From: Eurosta solidaginis
Lineage: Eukaryota > Arthropoda > Insecta > Diptera > Tephritidae
DNA length: 64,000 nucleotides
Assembly: GCF_040869045.1 (NCBI RefSeq)
Contig: NC_090319.1
Span: 66,064,779 to 66,128,778 of the forward strand
Direction of reading: 5' to 3'
Part shown: one piece after another, positions 1 through 9,950 of the stretch
How the letters are laid out: each line of letters begins with the position of its first letter
How positions within the stretch are numbered: position 1 is the first letter of the stretch
Program-made: the position numbers and the translations under genes
Notes under the pieces: generated by a model
Seen by the model: the letters and a program-made list of their open reading frames with translations, nothing else
What the model was told of the DNA's origin: nothing
Databases searched by the model: none

Positions 1-637
1 CCGAAGCGATCCGGTATGGGGAAGGGTCCGCTCCGAAAATATTTCCTGGCTGCAATTCATCCAATAGGGACCGTGCCTAGCAGCCTTGATTAGGACGTTG
101 GAGAGATGTCAATTTTACCTTGTTTAATATTATAGAAAGCGATAAGTATTTCAATGAGTTTTAGTAAGTATGTATTTAATTTTTTGTCAACTTATAATTG
201 GTGAAATAGAAATAAATTTATGAGTTCGGTTGAAGTCAGTAAAGGAAGTGACAACTTAATTTATCACACATTCAACGAATATAACCAAAACCTTTTATTA
301 AATCGCAATTTCTAGATAAATTCGAATGCTGAGTTTCACGCTATCTCAGCCACCATTTCGAAAACGCGCTACCTCTGCCTAAATTTAAAATGTTTTGACG
401 TGAGATGGAGCATTTATACAACAAGGTCTGTAATGAGGCTTTCAGCCGAGATAGGGCGATGTTTCACTCAGCAGTCATATATGTAATACTTCGATATTGC
501 TACAACAATATGTGCGCAATGACTTTTTAATTCACGAAGTATTTTGATTGTAGCAGCTTAAGTTTTACAATAAAAAATTATAATTTAGGTACATCCTCAT
601 GGAAAAGAAGAAAAGGAAAACATTTTTATTTATTTAT
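1..637. other. AT-rich flank, no gene recognised
   Basis: No coding region is supported. An imperfect inverted repeat lies between about 332 and 484: CGCTATCTCAGCC on the left pairs with GGC(C)GAGATAGGGCG on the right, about 150 bp apart. It could be a small decayed MITE. Close to the protease homologue the minus strand reads AATAAA repeatedly at about 627-637, immediately after that gene's stop, and can serve as its polyadenylation signal. Confidence 0.4.
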
Positions 638-1387
638 TTAAGTACTACATACATTTATGATATCATTTGTTAGCCCTTTTGATGGCGGCCCCATTTTTGC
701 TTTTATATACGAATGAGGAAATTTTCCGTAAGATATATATGTATATAACATTGACGAAGTACCCAAATTAGATCCTGCCACAGCACAAAGAGTTCCGTCC
801 ACAACGCCCGGCGCTCCACGTTGTATTCCATTTGCACCTTGTCCACAAATTGTTGTGCTGGGATATATACGCATTTGCAAGGAGAATTCAGCTAGACAAT
901 TGTCCATTTCTGCTATAATTTCGACAGTAGGATAGATATGATAACCATTTTCTGAAGACCATCCCTTAATTTTCATTTGCTTGCCCGGTTGTAATGCAGT
1001 TTTGCAAGGTCCTATTGTTCGTACTGTATTTCGGTTAAAGGGGGATTTCACTTGAATTATAAATAACTCCATATCGTTGTGTCTGTTGATTTTAGTTTGA
1101 AGAAAAGAACTCCCTTTGCGAACTTGCCCTTGCCCAGCACCAGCTTTAACTGTGATCATTTCCGGTTCTACCCACATGCAAGTTACAACTGTTAAAACGT
1201 ATTCTAAAGTGATCAATGATCCAGCGCATTGGTATTTGTCGTTACAATATATTGCCACCACATATGATTCATCCTCTGTAACGACAGGACTGCTAGAACT
1301 GCTACCCCCAACGCGAAATTGCGCATTCGTGTGGGTGAAAGGGAAGCTAAGCGCGACCAACAGGACGAAATAATTTCTTAAACTCAT
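638..1387 (-). CDS. Secreted serine protease homologue (S1 family, catalytically dead)
   Basis: A complete 249-residue intronless reading frame. Residues 1-22 are a typical signal peptide (hydrophobic FVLLVALSF, cleavage near THTNA/Q), so the product is secreted. The rest has the chymotrypsin fold pattern. The Cys42-Cys58 pair is kept (CAGSLI ... TC), but the LTAAHC box reads LTVVTC, so the catalytic His is Thr. The catalytic Asp appears kept (NDMELFII). The GDSGGP box reads GAPGVV, so the catalytic Ser is lost. By family knowledge such serine protease homologues act as cofactors, decoys or seminal-fluid proteins rather than enzymes. The role here is inferred only. The first Met follows about 60 bp after a TATA box, which supports the start. 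The frame is intact over its full length, unlike everything around it, which argues that it is under selection. Confidence 0.8.
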   Translation of the reverse strand: MSLRNYFVLLVALSFPFTHTNAQFRVGGSSSSSPVVTEDESYVVAIYCNDKYQCAGSLITLEYVLTVVTCMWVEPEMITVKAGAGQGQVRKGSSFLQTKINRHNDMELFIIQVKSPFNRNTVRTIGPCKTALQPGKQMKIKGWSSENGYHIYPTVEIIAEMDNCLAEFSLQMRIYPSTTICGQGANGIQRGAPGVVDGTLCAVAGSNLGTSSMLYTYISYGKFPHSYIKAKMGPPSKGLTNDIINVCST

Positions 1388-1452
1388 TTTAAACTATAAC
1401 TTTTTGAGATGCTTGTTAAATATTGAGTAAATCAAGATAAGTTTTGTGGCCG

Positions 1453-1461
1453 CTATTTATA
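1453..1461 (-). promoter_or_regulatory. TATA box of the protease homologue
   Basis: The minus strand reads TATAAATAG about 65-75 bp upstream of the start codon at 1387, leaving room for a short 5' leader of roughly 35-45 nt. The same block recurs in the duplicated copy at 5128-5136. Confidence 0.65.
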
Positions 1462-1783
1462 CATCAGTGGATTGTGTGAATAACAAATGAGTAGAAACTT
1501 CTAGATTCAGGAAATGGGCACAAAGCAAATATTTGGCTGTTTTGAAAACAACATTTCCTTGTTAATTAATTAATTTATTTATTTAATTATTTAAAGTCAA
1601 CTAACAAGAGTGGTCGACTAACAAAATACAAAGGAAAGTAACATAAAAAAAGGGATAGCGTAAAAATATATACAAGTATAGAATTAAAAATGGAATTAAT
1701 TAAAAATTTACAATTTGGTTTAACATTGAACAAGAACTAAAATTAAACTAGCATTACAAATTAAACAAGTAAACTTTAAGATA

Positions 1784-2539
1784 TCAGTTGAGACTGAAAA
1801 GTATAGCATTGCGTAAGGCAACAAATGAACATTCGATACTAATGCAATTATACAAGTCGTTATAGTACGAGCACCAAACACGTATAGGATCATTTTTGCC
1901 AAAATTTATACGACACAGGGGTAAATGGAAGGGCACGTAGTGTCTGGACACCCTAGCAGGAACTGCAAAGTTCATTCGGCTTAGGCGCTCAGAGGAGTCA
2001 ACCTCACCTAGAATTAGCTTATGCAGGAACATTACCCCGAGTAATATTCTACGATTTTCCAGAGTTGGCAAATTAGTGAGAAGAAGTCTACTTCTGTAAG
2101 GTGGAAGATGAAGATTTGAGTCCCAGTTAAAGGCCCGTAGAGCAAAAATTAAAAATTGTTTCTGCACAGACTCAATACGCTTTATATGAGTAATATATAA
2201 TGGACACCAAACACACGAGCAATACTCAAGTATTGGGCGGACCAGCGAAGTGTAGGGGACTTTGGTCAGATACGGATCCCTGAAATCCTTAGCCCAGTGT
2301 TTAACAAAACCAAGTGTACCCATTGCTTTATTAGTAACAGCTGATATATGTGAATTGAAGCTCAGTTTCGAGTCAAACAGAACCCCTAAATCGTTAATCG
2401 AAGATATACGCTCCATAAGAGTGCCATAAAGTGCATAAGACGACAGGACAGGCTTCACGCGATGAAATGTCATGAACTTATATTTGGAACAGTTTAGAAC
2501 TAATGAATTTATTGTACACCAACGTTGAAATGAGTCCAA
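1784..2539 (-). pseudogene. LINE ORF2 C-terminal region (thumb and tail)
   Basis: A 251-residue frame that continues the polymerase: WCTINSLVLNCSKYKFMTFHR, the DLGVLFDSKLSFNSHI block and the LVRPILEYCSCVW block that follow the YADD core in this superfamily. A short cysteine-poor tail follows, with no RNase H. It is in a different frame from the core at 2597-2917. Confidence 0.75.
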
Positions 2540-2596
2540 ATCAACCTGAAGTAGATTTGAGGAAGTTAAATCCTAAGGCAAGCATATATAGCAAAT

Positions 2597-3537
2597 TTAT
2601 ACATCATCGGCATACATTAGAGCTCGTGAATGATTCAAAATTTGTGGCAGATCATTAATAAAAAGATTAAAAAGCAATGGGCCCAAATGACTGCCCTGAG
2701 GTACACCAGAGGTAACATTAATTGATTTTTTTTTTTTTAAATGATTATTTTTATAAAGCACCTTTTGGGTTCTATTAGAAAGATAGCTTGAGAGCCATGA
2801 AGTCAGATTCTTCGGAAAGCCCAGTAAATCAAGCTTCAGAATCAGAAGTTCGTGATTCACTGAATCAAAAGCTTTTCTAAAATCCGTATAAATCACATCT
2901 GTTTGCTTGCTAGCCAAAAAACCATCCCGAACTAAAGAGGTAAACTCAAGTAGGTTGTGGTTGATCTACAACTCACAAACCCATGCTGAAAGGGTGATGG
3001 AAGTATACGAATGTTGAAGCTGACAGGTAATTATTTGTTCAAAGGTTTTAGGAATAGCTGAAAGCTTAGCAATTCCCCTATAATTCTCAATATTAGATCT
3101 ACTACCTTTCTTGTGCAGAGGTATGATAAATGACTTTTTCCAAATTGATGGAAATGACGCCGATTGCAAAGATAAATTGAACAATTTTACGATCGGTTCT
3201 GTTAAGTTCACAGAACAGAACTTAAGCACACAGCCAGGAATACCATCGGGCCCTGGAGAAAAAGTCGGTTTCAGAGCTAAAAAACTCTGAAATACAGTGG
3301 CACTATCAATGACTGGATTGAGAATACAGTTAGAACTAACTATTTCGAACGGATAACTACCGGTTTGGGTACAGGTTGACGAATAAGTCGATTTGAAAAA
3401 GTCTGCGAATAAGTCGGCAATATCATGATCAAGGCTAGCATTCTTGCCACCCAAAGACAAAGATGATGGAAATCCCGAAGATTTGCGCTTTGAATTAACA
3501 AACCCGAAAAATTTTTTAGGATTGTTAAAAAACTCAA
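2597..3537 (-). pseudogene. LINE ORF2 reverse transcriptase domain, frameshifted
   Basis: Two frames cover the polymerase. 2966-3460 holds the N-terminal blocks: FSPGPDGIPG, then IPLHKKGS and ENYRGIA. 2597-2917 holds the core: VIYTDFRKAFDSVNH, SGVPQGSHLGPLLF and the catalytic MYADDV at the end. A frameshift lies between 2917 and 2966 and another just before 2597. The motifs are otherwise well kept, so the decay is moderate. Confidence 0.85.
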
Positions 3538-3675
3538 TTTTGCATCTTGTTAAATACGACTTGTAGCAGTTTTGATTCAGGCGTTGGAAATTAGAACGGG
3601 CAACTAATTATTTAGAAAAATCTTCAGAAGAACCAGATCTTTTAAAACGCTTATAGACCCTCGATTCAATATTGT

Positions 3676-4578
3676 TCAGGTTGGCAAGTTGCCTCGAGAA
3701 CCAAGGTGGTTTACTACTTTTAGCCTTAACAAAGTGAACCAGAACGCAACGATTAATAAAGTCACTTTGGTAACTAAAAAAATAGACGTGGCAGCCTCAA
3801 CATCAATACAAGCATAAAGGTCAGACCAATCGTGGGAAGCTAACAGTTGACTAAGCAAATCAAAGTTAGCCTTTTTAAAACATCTCGAACAAGAACGACA
3901 TGACACTTCCATGAAATTAATCGTAGGCAGTAAATTGTCCAGTATAACCTCAAGTGTGGGGTGCAAGGGATCTTCAGGCAGGGATAAGGCAGGGATTCGA
4001 CTGAGACCAGTACCTATTGAACTATCACCAAAAACTAAATCTAACAACTTAATTTTAGAGTTCACCACATTATTAATCTGAACTAGCAGCAATTCCATAA
4101 GCGAACCAATAAAATCATGCTGAGTAACAGGAGTCAAAAAGTTTGAATCATCGTTGCCAATCCAACTAACGTATGGTAAATTAAAGTCCCCAAGAACCAC
4201 TAGGCGATCGTTATCATGCAAACGAGAATGTGGGCTGTTGATAACTGCTTTATGGCAATCATAAACGTACATATCTGACCGAGGCGGTATGTAGGAACAA
4301 GAAATATATAAGAAAAAATTCGGGAACAAGAGCTTTACAGCTATGAATTCAATGTCAAGCACGTCCTCAAAGCTCAACAATTCAGTAGAAATACTGGACA
4401 ATACAGCTATCAGGACACCGCCTGCTCTCGACTGACGATCACACCGAAAAATAACGTAGTCATTTGAAAATAACTCTGAATTTAAATTATCAGGTTTTAG
4501 CCAAGTCTCTGTGAAAGCAATCACTTCCGCTGTAAAAGTAAAACTGTTAAGGTAAAACGCATTTAATTTAGAACGCAA
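3676..4578 (-). pseudogene. LINE ORF2 endonuclease domain (APE type)
   Basis: A 300-residue frame with the exonuclease-endonuclease-phosphatase pattern: AFTETWL near residue 20, GGVLIAV at about 53, SCSYIPPRS at about 95 and LGDFNLP at about 127. In LINEs this domain nicks target DNA to prime reverse transcription. The LGDFN motif carries the conserved Asp and Asn. The reading frame really continues from before the first Met. It is lost at the C-terminal end by a frameshift near 3676-3780, so the enzyme cannot be made in one piece with the polymerase. Confidence 0.75.
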
Positions 4579-4604
4579 ACCACGAACATTCTGATAGCGA
4601 ATAG

Positions 4605-4940
4605 TTACTTTTTAATCGTATTGGCAGGGCTGGTAATTAAGTTTTTTGAAACTATACGTGCGCGAGGCTCAACCTTCGACTTTGTGGTGTACAAATGTAC
4701 CACCGAATGTATAGGCCAAAAAGATTTGTCAAGAACCATATCAAAATATACATCTGGAACTGATATTTTAAATGAAGAAAAATCCCTCACATACTTAAAA
4801 ACAAATTTATGTACACTAATGTTAATAGAACCTGTACTATTAATCTTAGCTAAGATATAATTAACCACATCAGACTCCGTCAGTGATGGATGCAATCTTG
4901 ATACGAAAATTGCCCGTCGGGGCGGCACGGCAGTAACCAA
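4605..4940 (-). pseudogene. LINE ORF1, C-terminal fragment
   Basis: A 111-residue frame holding the conserved C-terminal ORF1 domain of insect LINEs: IFVSRLHPS near the N-terminus, SSFKISVP in the middle and SFWP about 30 residues later. In this family the domain binds nucleic acid and chaperones the RNA in the cytoplasm. The N-terminal zinc-finger half is missing because the element is truncated at about 4948. The stop codon overlaps the start of the ORF2 frame. Confidence 0.65.
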
Positions 4941-5127
4941 ACCAATTGTTTAGATATTTTCCCAGTTTATTTGAGCTATTGAATTAAGAAAGGCCACGTG
5001 ACATGAGCACAATATTTGTATTTTTAATGAAAAAACAAAGAAAAGTATAAAAAGGTGCACTAATTAGTTTTATCTGTTTCCAAACTGCTAATTTGTCTCT
5101 TTTATACCCCTAGACGGTTTGTAGGCG

Positions 5128-5136
5128 TTATTTATA
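5128..5136 (-). promoter_or_regulatory. Second TATA box in promoter copy B
   Basis: The minus strand reads TATAAATAA in the same context as the protease homologue TATA box (GTATAAATA after CACTAATG). There is no open reading frame below it before copy A begins, so it is either a relic or drives a noncoding transcript through the LINE. Confidence 0.5.
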
Positions 5137-5554
5137 CATTAGTGGATTGCGTGAATAAAAATTAAGTAGAAACTCCTGGATTCAGGAAATGGGCACAAAG
5201 CAAATACTTGGCTCTTTTCAAAACAAAATTTCATTGTGAATTGTTTATATATTTGCCCAGTTTAATTGAGCTATTGAATTGAGAAAGGCCATGTTATATG
5301 TTTGTATTTTTAACGAACAAACACAGAAAAGTATAAAAGGTACACATATTAGTTTTATCTGTTTCTAAACTGCTAATTTGTCTATTTTATACCCCCCGAA
5401 AACTCAGAGTTGGGAGCAGTGGACCAAGTTTTCAGCACTAACATTGCTCAAAGTTAAGTGGGCTGACATAATCAAAGTCCTGTGTTAAGTGTTAATGGAT
5501 CGTTAATTGGTTGTGGACTTGGACGTCTGTTCATCCTTCCCATTTTCTGCAATA

Positions 5555-5945
5555 CCTCTTATTTGCAAACTTCTAGTAACGTTCGAATCACTAAACTGTT
5601 GAATAAATAACTCCAATATTCGATAATGCAAAATGGTCTTTATTAGACTACTTTCAAAATAACACTTCTATTGCTCGACAGATAGCGTGCTTAAATCAAA
5701 TTGATTTTCGTGCCTCAACTGTTGCCGCTTTTATACTGTCCGGTTTCTTCGCCGGCATATTTCTAGGCGTTTCTATTTCCAGAACTTCCTAGTTAGTTAG
5801 CAGCTATAAATTTCTCAGCTATAACTGCAGATGCACAATTTTATAGCTTCTCTCATACCCCATGCGCGTGGATATGTGAGTGATACTTGCGTTGCTTCTC
5901 CGCTGCGTGTACGTACATATGTGTAGACATAATGATTGATTCGTT
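5555..5945 (-). repeat. 3' LTR of the Gypsy element
   Basis: Similar along its length to the solo LTR at 54161-54640: AACGTTCGAAT, AAACTGTTGAATAAAT, ACTCCAATATTC, GTCTTTATT, AGCATGCTTAAATCAAA-type and CTTTTATACT blocks in the same order. Read on the minus strand it has a TATA box (TATAAAAG, 5728-5735) and, downstream, a polyadenylation signal (AATAAA, 5639-5644), as expected for U3-R-U5. Outer boundaries are approximate and the TG start is degraded. Confidence 0.65.
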
Positions 5946-5989
5946 TATTTAGATACAAGTGACTTTCCAAATGAATCACTTTCATTTTG

Positions 5990-7262
5990 GTTCGTGGTTT
6001 GTACGGGCTTTCCCAATTACACTGCAATTTCGTAAACAAACCTTTTTTTCGTTGTGGGTTGTATAACAGCACCAAATCTCATTCCTGAAACCCTTCCGAA
6101 TTACATGCTTTATCGTATCTGGCTTTCATATTGTCACCCATAATCTTTGGTCGTTGCCTTACCAGATCGTTTATCTCTCGCAGCTCTTCTTCCAAGACAC
6201 CAGTGGATTTCTTGACATTTCTCTCCACATTGGCATCTATCCCAAACTTCGGATCAGCTGGCAGTCACAGATCAATGCCATAAATTACCTTTGCGGGAGT
6301 TTGGCCCGTTGTCTCATGCACTGCCGATCGGTAAGCCATCAAGAATAATGTATGCGTGTATCCCACTCCTTATGGTACTTGTCTACTACCTTCCTTAAAT
6401 GCTCCTCCAATGTTCTATTGAAACGTTCCACCATACCATCGGATTGAGGATGCAATGCAGTTGTCCGTGTTTTTCGAATGCCCAATAATTTACCCATTTC
6501 CTTGAACACAGCTGATTCGAAATTCCTGCCTTGGTCAGAATGTAACTCCATTGGTACACCATACCTTGCAACCCAATTGTTTATAAACACTTCTGTTACT
6601 GTTTCCGCTTCTTGATTTGGGATTGGGTATACCTCTGGCCATTTGCTGAAATAATCCATAACCACCAGTACATATTTGTTTCCGCAGTTGCTAGTAGGAA
6701 ATGGACCTGCGACATCCATAGCGATTCTTTCAAATGGCTGAGTTATATTGCTTCATCTGGCCATAACTTCGGGTTTTTGGCTCTTTCGCTCTGCTGCAAA
6801 CCTCGCAGTTCGCAATCCACTCAGTGACCGACTGACGGCAACCGACCCAATAGAATCTCTGTTTAATCTTCTGGAGCGTCTTCGGGATTCCAAGATGACC
6901 TCCGCTTGGACAGTTATGCAGCTCGCTGAGCACGTCAGGAATCCTCTTTCTGTGAACAACTATAAGTTTCTTCTTGCATTGACCATCCTCACTCTCCCAT
7001 ACTCGATGCAAGCAACCGGATATCAATTCTATACTGTTCCACTGTGCCCAATATGACTTCGCAATAGGACTCTTTGCTGACATCTCTTCTCTGTTTGGTC
7101 TTTCGTTTCGTACGAGCCTTTGCATAACATGTGATCTGTATCTTCTAGCTGCCACTTTCTAAGTTGTTCCTTGTCCCATTCATCCGTACATATTATAGCC
7201 ATTAGCCGGACATCTATAATGTCTTGTTTAGCCTCGGCCTTTGAACAGTGCTTGCATTCCAA
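5990..7262 (-). pseudogene. Gypsy pol: integrase region
   Basis: Frames at 6730-7155, 6339-6719 and 5990-6075 together hold an integrase. The HHCC zinc motif is visible (LHNCPSGGHLG ... CEVC). The catalytic core has MDVAGPFP, then SDQGRNFES and VERFNRTLEEH, giving the D-D-E residues. The C-terminal part has the VLLYNPQRKKG block typical of Gypsy integrases. By family knowledge it inserts the cDNA. Frame changes occur between all three pieces. The frame after about 6000 runs into LTR-type noncoding sequence. Confidence 0.8.
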
Positions 7263-8428
7263 ACTGCATGGTCTTCGTGATATTGCATCATTCCCATTGG
7301 TACTACCTTTCTGATGCTCAATGGAAAAGTCATAGCTTTGTAGCCGCTCGATCTACCGTGCCAATTGTCCTTATGGATTAAGGAACTGCAGAAGCCATTT
7401 CAACGCTGCGTGCACTCTACCAATGCCAACAGCTCCCTCCATGTAACGCAGTACTTCCTCTCTGGTTTCCCAATTGAATGGCTGTAATATGCAATTACCT
7501 TCTCCTGTCCATCAACCAGTTGCGACAAAATGCCTCCTATAGCATATCCACTCGCATCTGTATCTAGAATAAATGTTGCTCCTGGAATCGGATATGCTAA
7601 CATTGGGGCAGTGCACAAACGCTCCTTCAATGTTTGGAGAGCCAACTCTTGCTCCTTTTTTCATTCAAAAGCTTTATTAGCGGTAATATGTGCACAGCCC
7701 AAGGAAACTTCTCATGCAGGTTCAGTGGTCTTGGCCAATCCTTTACTGCCTCTATATTTTCATTCACAGTACAGATGCCTTCTGTCGTTACCTTGTGACC
7801 CAAATAATTTGCTTCCTTTTTAAACAGCGAACGCTCTTTGGGACTTAGTTTCAGACCAGCACTTCTTCATTCTTTGGAAAACCCCCTCCAAGTTCTTCAG
7901 ATGTTCTTCGAAGTTCTTCCCCAATACGATGATGTCGTCTAGGTACAGTAAGCATGTTTTCCAATGTAGTCCTTTCAGTACCTGATCCATGAGTCTTTCA
8001 GAAGTAGCTGGTGCATTACATAGTCCAAAAGGCATCACTGTAAATTGTCAAAGACCATCACCGACAATGAAGGCTGTTTTCTCTTTGTCTTCCTCCTTCA
8101 CTTCCACTTGCCAGTAGCCCCTTTTTAAGTCCAGTGTAGAAAACCATTTCGTACCAGAGAGCGAGACCAGAGTGTCGTCAATTCTTGGCAGTAGCTAGCT
8201 ATCCTTTTTCGTAACGTCATTCAACTTCCGGCAGTCCACGCAAAACTTAATTTTGTCATCCTTCTTCTTTACAAGTAATACCCGTGAGCTCCACGGACTA
8301 ACTTATGGCTCTATGACGCCGCTGTCGCTCATTTCTTGTATTATTTGACTCACAACTTCCCGCTTTGCCCGTGGAACACTACGTGGAGCTTAACGGATCG
8401 GCCTCGCATCTCCAGTGTCAATTTGATG
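7263..8428 (-). pseudogene. Gypsy pol: reverse transcriptase and RNase H region
   Basis: Two short frames are readable. 7820-8038 carries PFGLCNAPAT and the catalytic YLDDIIVLG of the polymerase (codons at about 7925-7945). 7400-7645 carries the RNase H start, ILDTDASGYAIGG, and RKYCVTWRELLA. Sequence between 8040 and 8428 is recognisable polymerase in shifted frames. Several frameshifts and stops make it non-functional. Confidence 0.75.
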
Positions 8429-9350
8429 TTACACAACGTTGGTGCGGCCTGGTTTGGAGCCACTTTGGTCAAATACGTTTGCGTACTTTAGGAGCAGTTG
8501 CTTTGCCTTACTTTGAAAATGTTGATTTAGCCCCTGCGTCCATGCCGTGATGTCATTTGAAAGATTAGTGTTGCTAGTTGAAACGTGTTCCTGGAGCTGT
8601 TCACAGTTGATAACTATTTCAGCCTCTTGGCATCTTCCCAATATAGCTCCTTTTGTCAGTTTGAGTGGTGACTTGAACTCATTGAGTACTCTTACCGGAA
8701 TACGTCCATCCTGTTTTGTCATAGCCAGGGTTTTTCCTACAAGTACGTTCGGTGTTTTGTTTGCTGGCTCGACAACCCACAATTTGTTTGTCCCACAATC
8801 TCCATCAACCTTTGCCCAGATGACTGCTTCGGATTTTGGTGGTATTTGTTGACTCTGTTCCACCAGCACTCGTTTACTGCTGTAGCCTCTCTCGTAGCCG
8901 AAAGTAAGTGGCACATCCATGTTCTTATATCCTATCGTCTTGCTTTGCATATCGATCTTGATGCCTTGGTCGATTAAGAAGTCCACTCCAATTTTGATTT
9001 CATCAACAATCTCTGCCACTATAAAATTGTGTAGTACCGTGACTTTCCCAATTGCTACTTCACATGCTACTTCTCCAATTACCTGGGTATCCTCTCACAT
9101 GGCTGTACGTAATCTTGCTCCAAGCAATGGTCTTATCTTCTTGTTGACTAAATCTGATCGAATGATGGAATGGGAAGCACCCGTATCTACAGTCACAAAA
9201 CGTTTCTTTCCATCCACGTGTCCTCCGATAGTAAGATTTCTTGATCTTCTTCCAATTTGCGAGATAGAGATTATGGGACATTCAATTGAGCGAGCCAGCT
9301 GTCGCCCCTTGCGGCTGACTCTCTTTAGTTTAACGATTGAGTAGACTTGG
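8429..9350 (-). pseudogene. Gypsy pol: protease and linker region
   Basis: A 196-residue frame (8429-9019) begins in the flap-side end of an aspartic protease (VDEIKIGVDFLIDQ, corresponding to the ILG-DFL box). It continues into the linker that leads to reverse transcriptase (LLLKYANVFDQS). The catalytic Asp region would lie at about 9180-9280, where the frame is broken. The assignment rests on gene order and on the linker motif. Confidence 0.6.
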
Positions 9351-9950
9351 AGATTTGCTCATCTCCGTCAGCTCTGCGTTTACGGCCACCCACATTGTTG
9401 GAACTATTAGGACCGGTGCTGCATTGACGTGTAATGTGGCCTGGGTTCCCGCACTTGAAACATTTCATAACTCCAGAGTTTTTCTGTTGTGATCCCTTCA
9501 GTGCTTACAAAATTGTGTCCAGCCAATCTGACCTTTCTACTTCCATACGATGGACTTTGTATGCTGGCTTACTCAAAAGTGAGGCAGTTTCCTAAGTCAG
9601 TGCATGCGATACCGTTTCAGCAAATGTTGGCTTTGGGTTCGCATATGTAGCTCGTTTCGTTTCGGCATCCCGTATTCCATTTATAAAGCTCTGAATTTTA
9701 ACCCTCTCGGTGTATTCCACAGGTGCGTTTTCATTTGCGAGATAAGCCAATCTTTCAACATCCGACGCAAACTCCTGCAAAGTCTCATTCGCTTTTTGGT
9801 AACGGTTTTGTAACTCAATTTGGTATATCTGTTTTCTATGCTCGCTTCCATAACGTCTCTCGACAGCGGCCATCAATGATTCATAGTTGTTACGCTCTCC
9901 TTCGGGAATCGTCTGTTGGATTTCGGCTGCTGGCCCCTTCAATGCTACGA
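9351..9950 (-). pseudogene. Gypsy gag, C-terminal part with zinc knuckle
   Basis: The frame at 9592-9950 carries a Ty3-type gag segment (ALKGPAAEIQQTIPE, AAVERRYGSEHRKQIYQIE, LQEFASDVERLAYLA). Below it, at about 9420-9465, the minus strand encodes a CCHC knuckle, CFKCGNPGHITRQC, spacing C-X2-C-X4-H-X4-C. Gag packages the RNA into particles. The N-terminal half is cut off at the Helitron junction near 9950. The last residues before the junction no longer resemble gag. Confidence 0.75.

Larger units (their letters stand above)
1557..4948 (-). mobile_element. Non-LTR retrotransposon (CR1/Jockey-type LINE), 5'-truncated and decayed
   Basis: The element reads on the minus strand as the C-terminal part of ORF1, then an endonuclease, then a reverse transcriptase, and ends in a short TAAATAAATA-type tail at about 1560-1590. 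ORF1 and ORF2 overlap at 4603-4612, as in Jockey-superfamily elements. The 5' end is missing. The flanks match the continuous sequence of the promoter duplicate at about 5240, so the insertion point is exact to a few bases, with at most a short target duplication (AATT). At least three frameshifts break ORF2. Clade assignment between CR1-like and Jockey-like is not certain. Confidence 0.85.
1447..5400 (-). repeat. Tandemly duplicated promoter region, first copy split by a LINE
   Basis: Unit A is 1447-1556 plus 4949-5120. Unit B is 5124-5400 and is continuous. They share a TATA block, AGTAGAAACT, ATTCAGGAAATGGGCACAAA and AGCAAATA near the gene. Farther out they share TTTGCCCAGTTT-type sequence, GAGCTATTGAATT, GAAAAGTATAAAA, ACTAATTAGTTTTATCTGTT and CTGCTAATTTGTCT. 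Both end at TTTATACCCC. Unit B therefore also shows the uninterrupted target of the LINE. No second gene copy accompanies unit B. Confidence 0.8.
5555..9950 (-). mobile_element. Gypsy (Ty3-type) LTR retrotransposon, 5'-truncated, many breaks
   Basis: On the minus strand the order is gag zinc knuckle (about 9430), protease (about 8.4-9.3 kb), reverse transcriptase (about 7.8-8.36 kb), RNase H (about 7.4-7.65 kb), integrase (about 6.0-7.26 kb) and the 3' LTR (about 5.55-5.95 kb). That is the Ty3/Gypsy gene order, with no envelope gene. The 5' LTR and the start of gag are missing because Helitron sequence abuts at about 9950. Frames are broken at many points, so it is a dead copy. A solo LTR of the same family lies at 54161. 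Confidence 0.85.

Noticed and set aside
1..120. Possible hAT transposase C-terminal likeness at the left edge
   Set aside because: Only a few residues loosely fit, with a stop in between; no other support.
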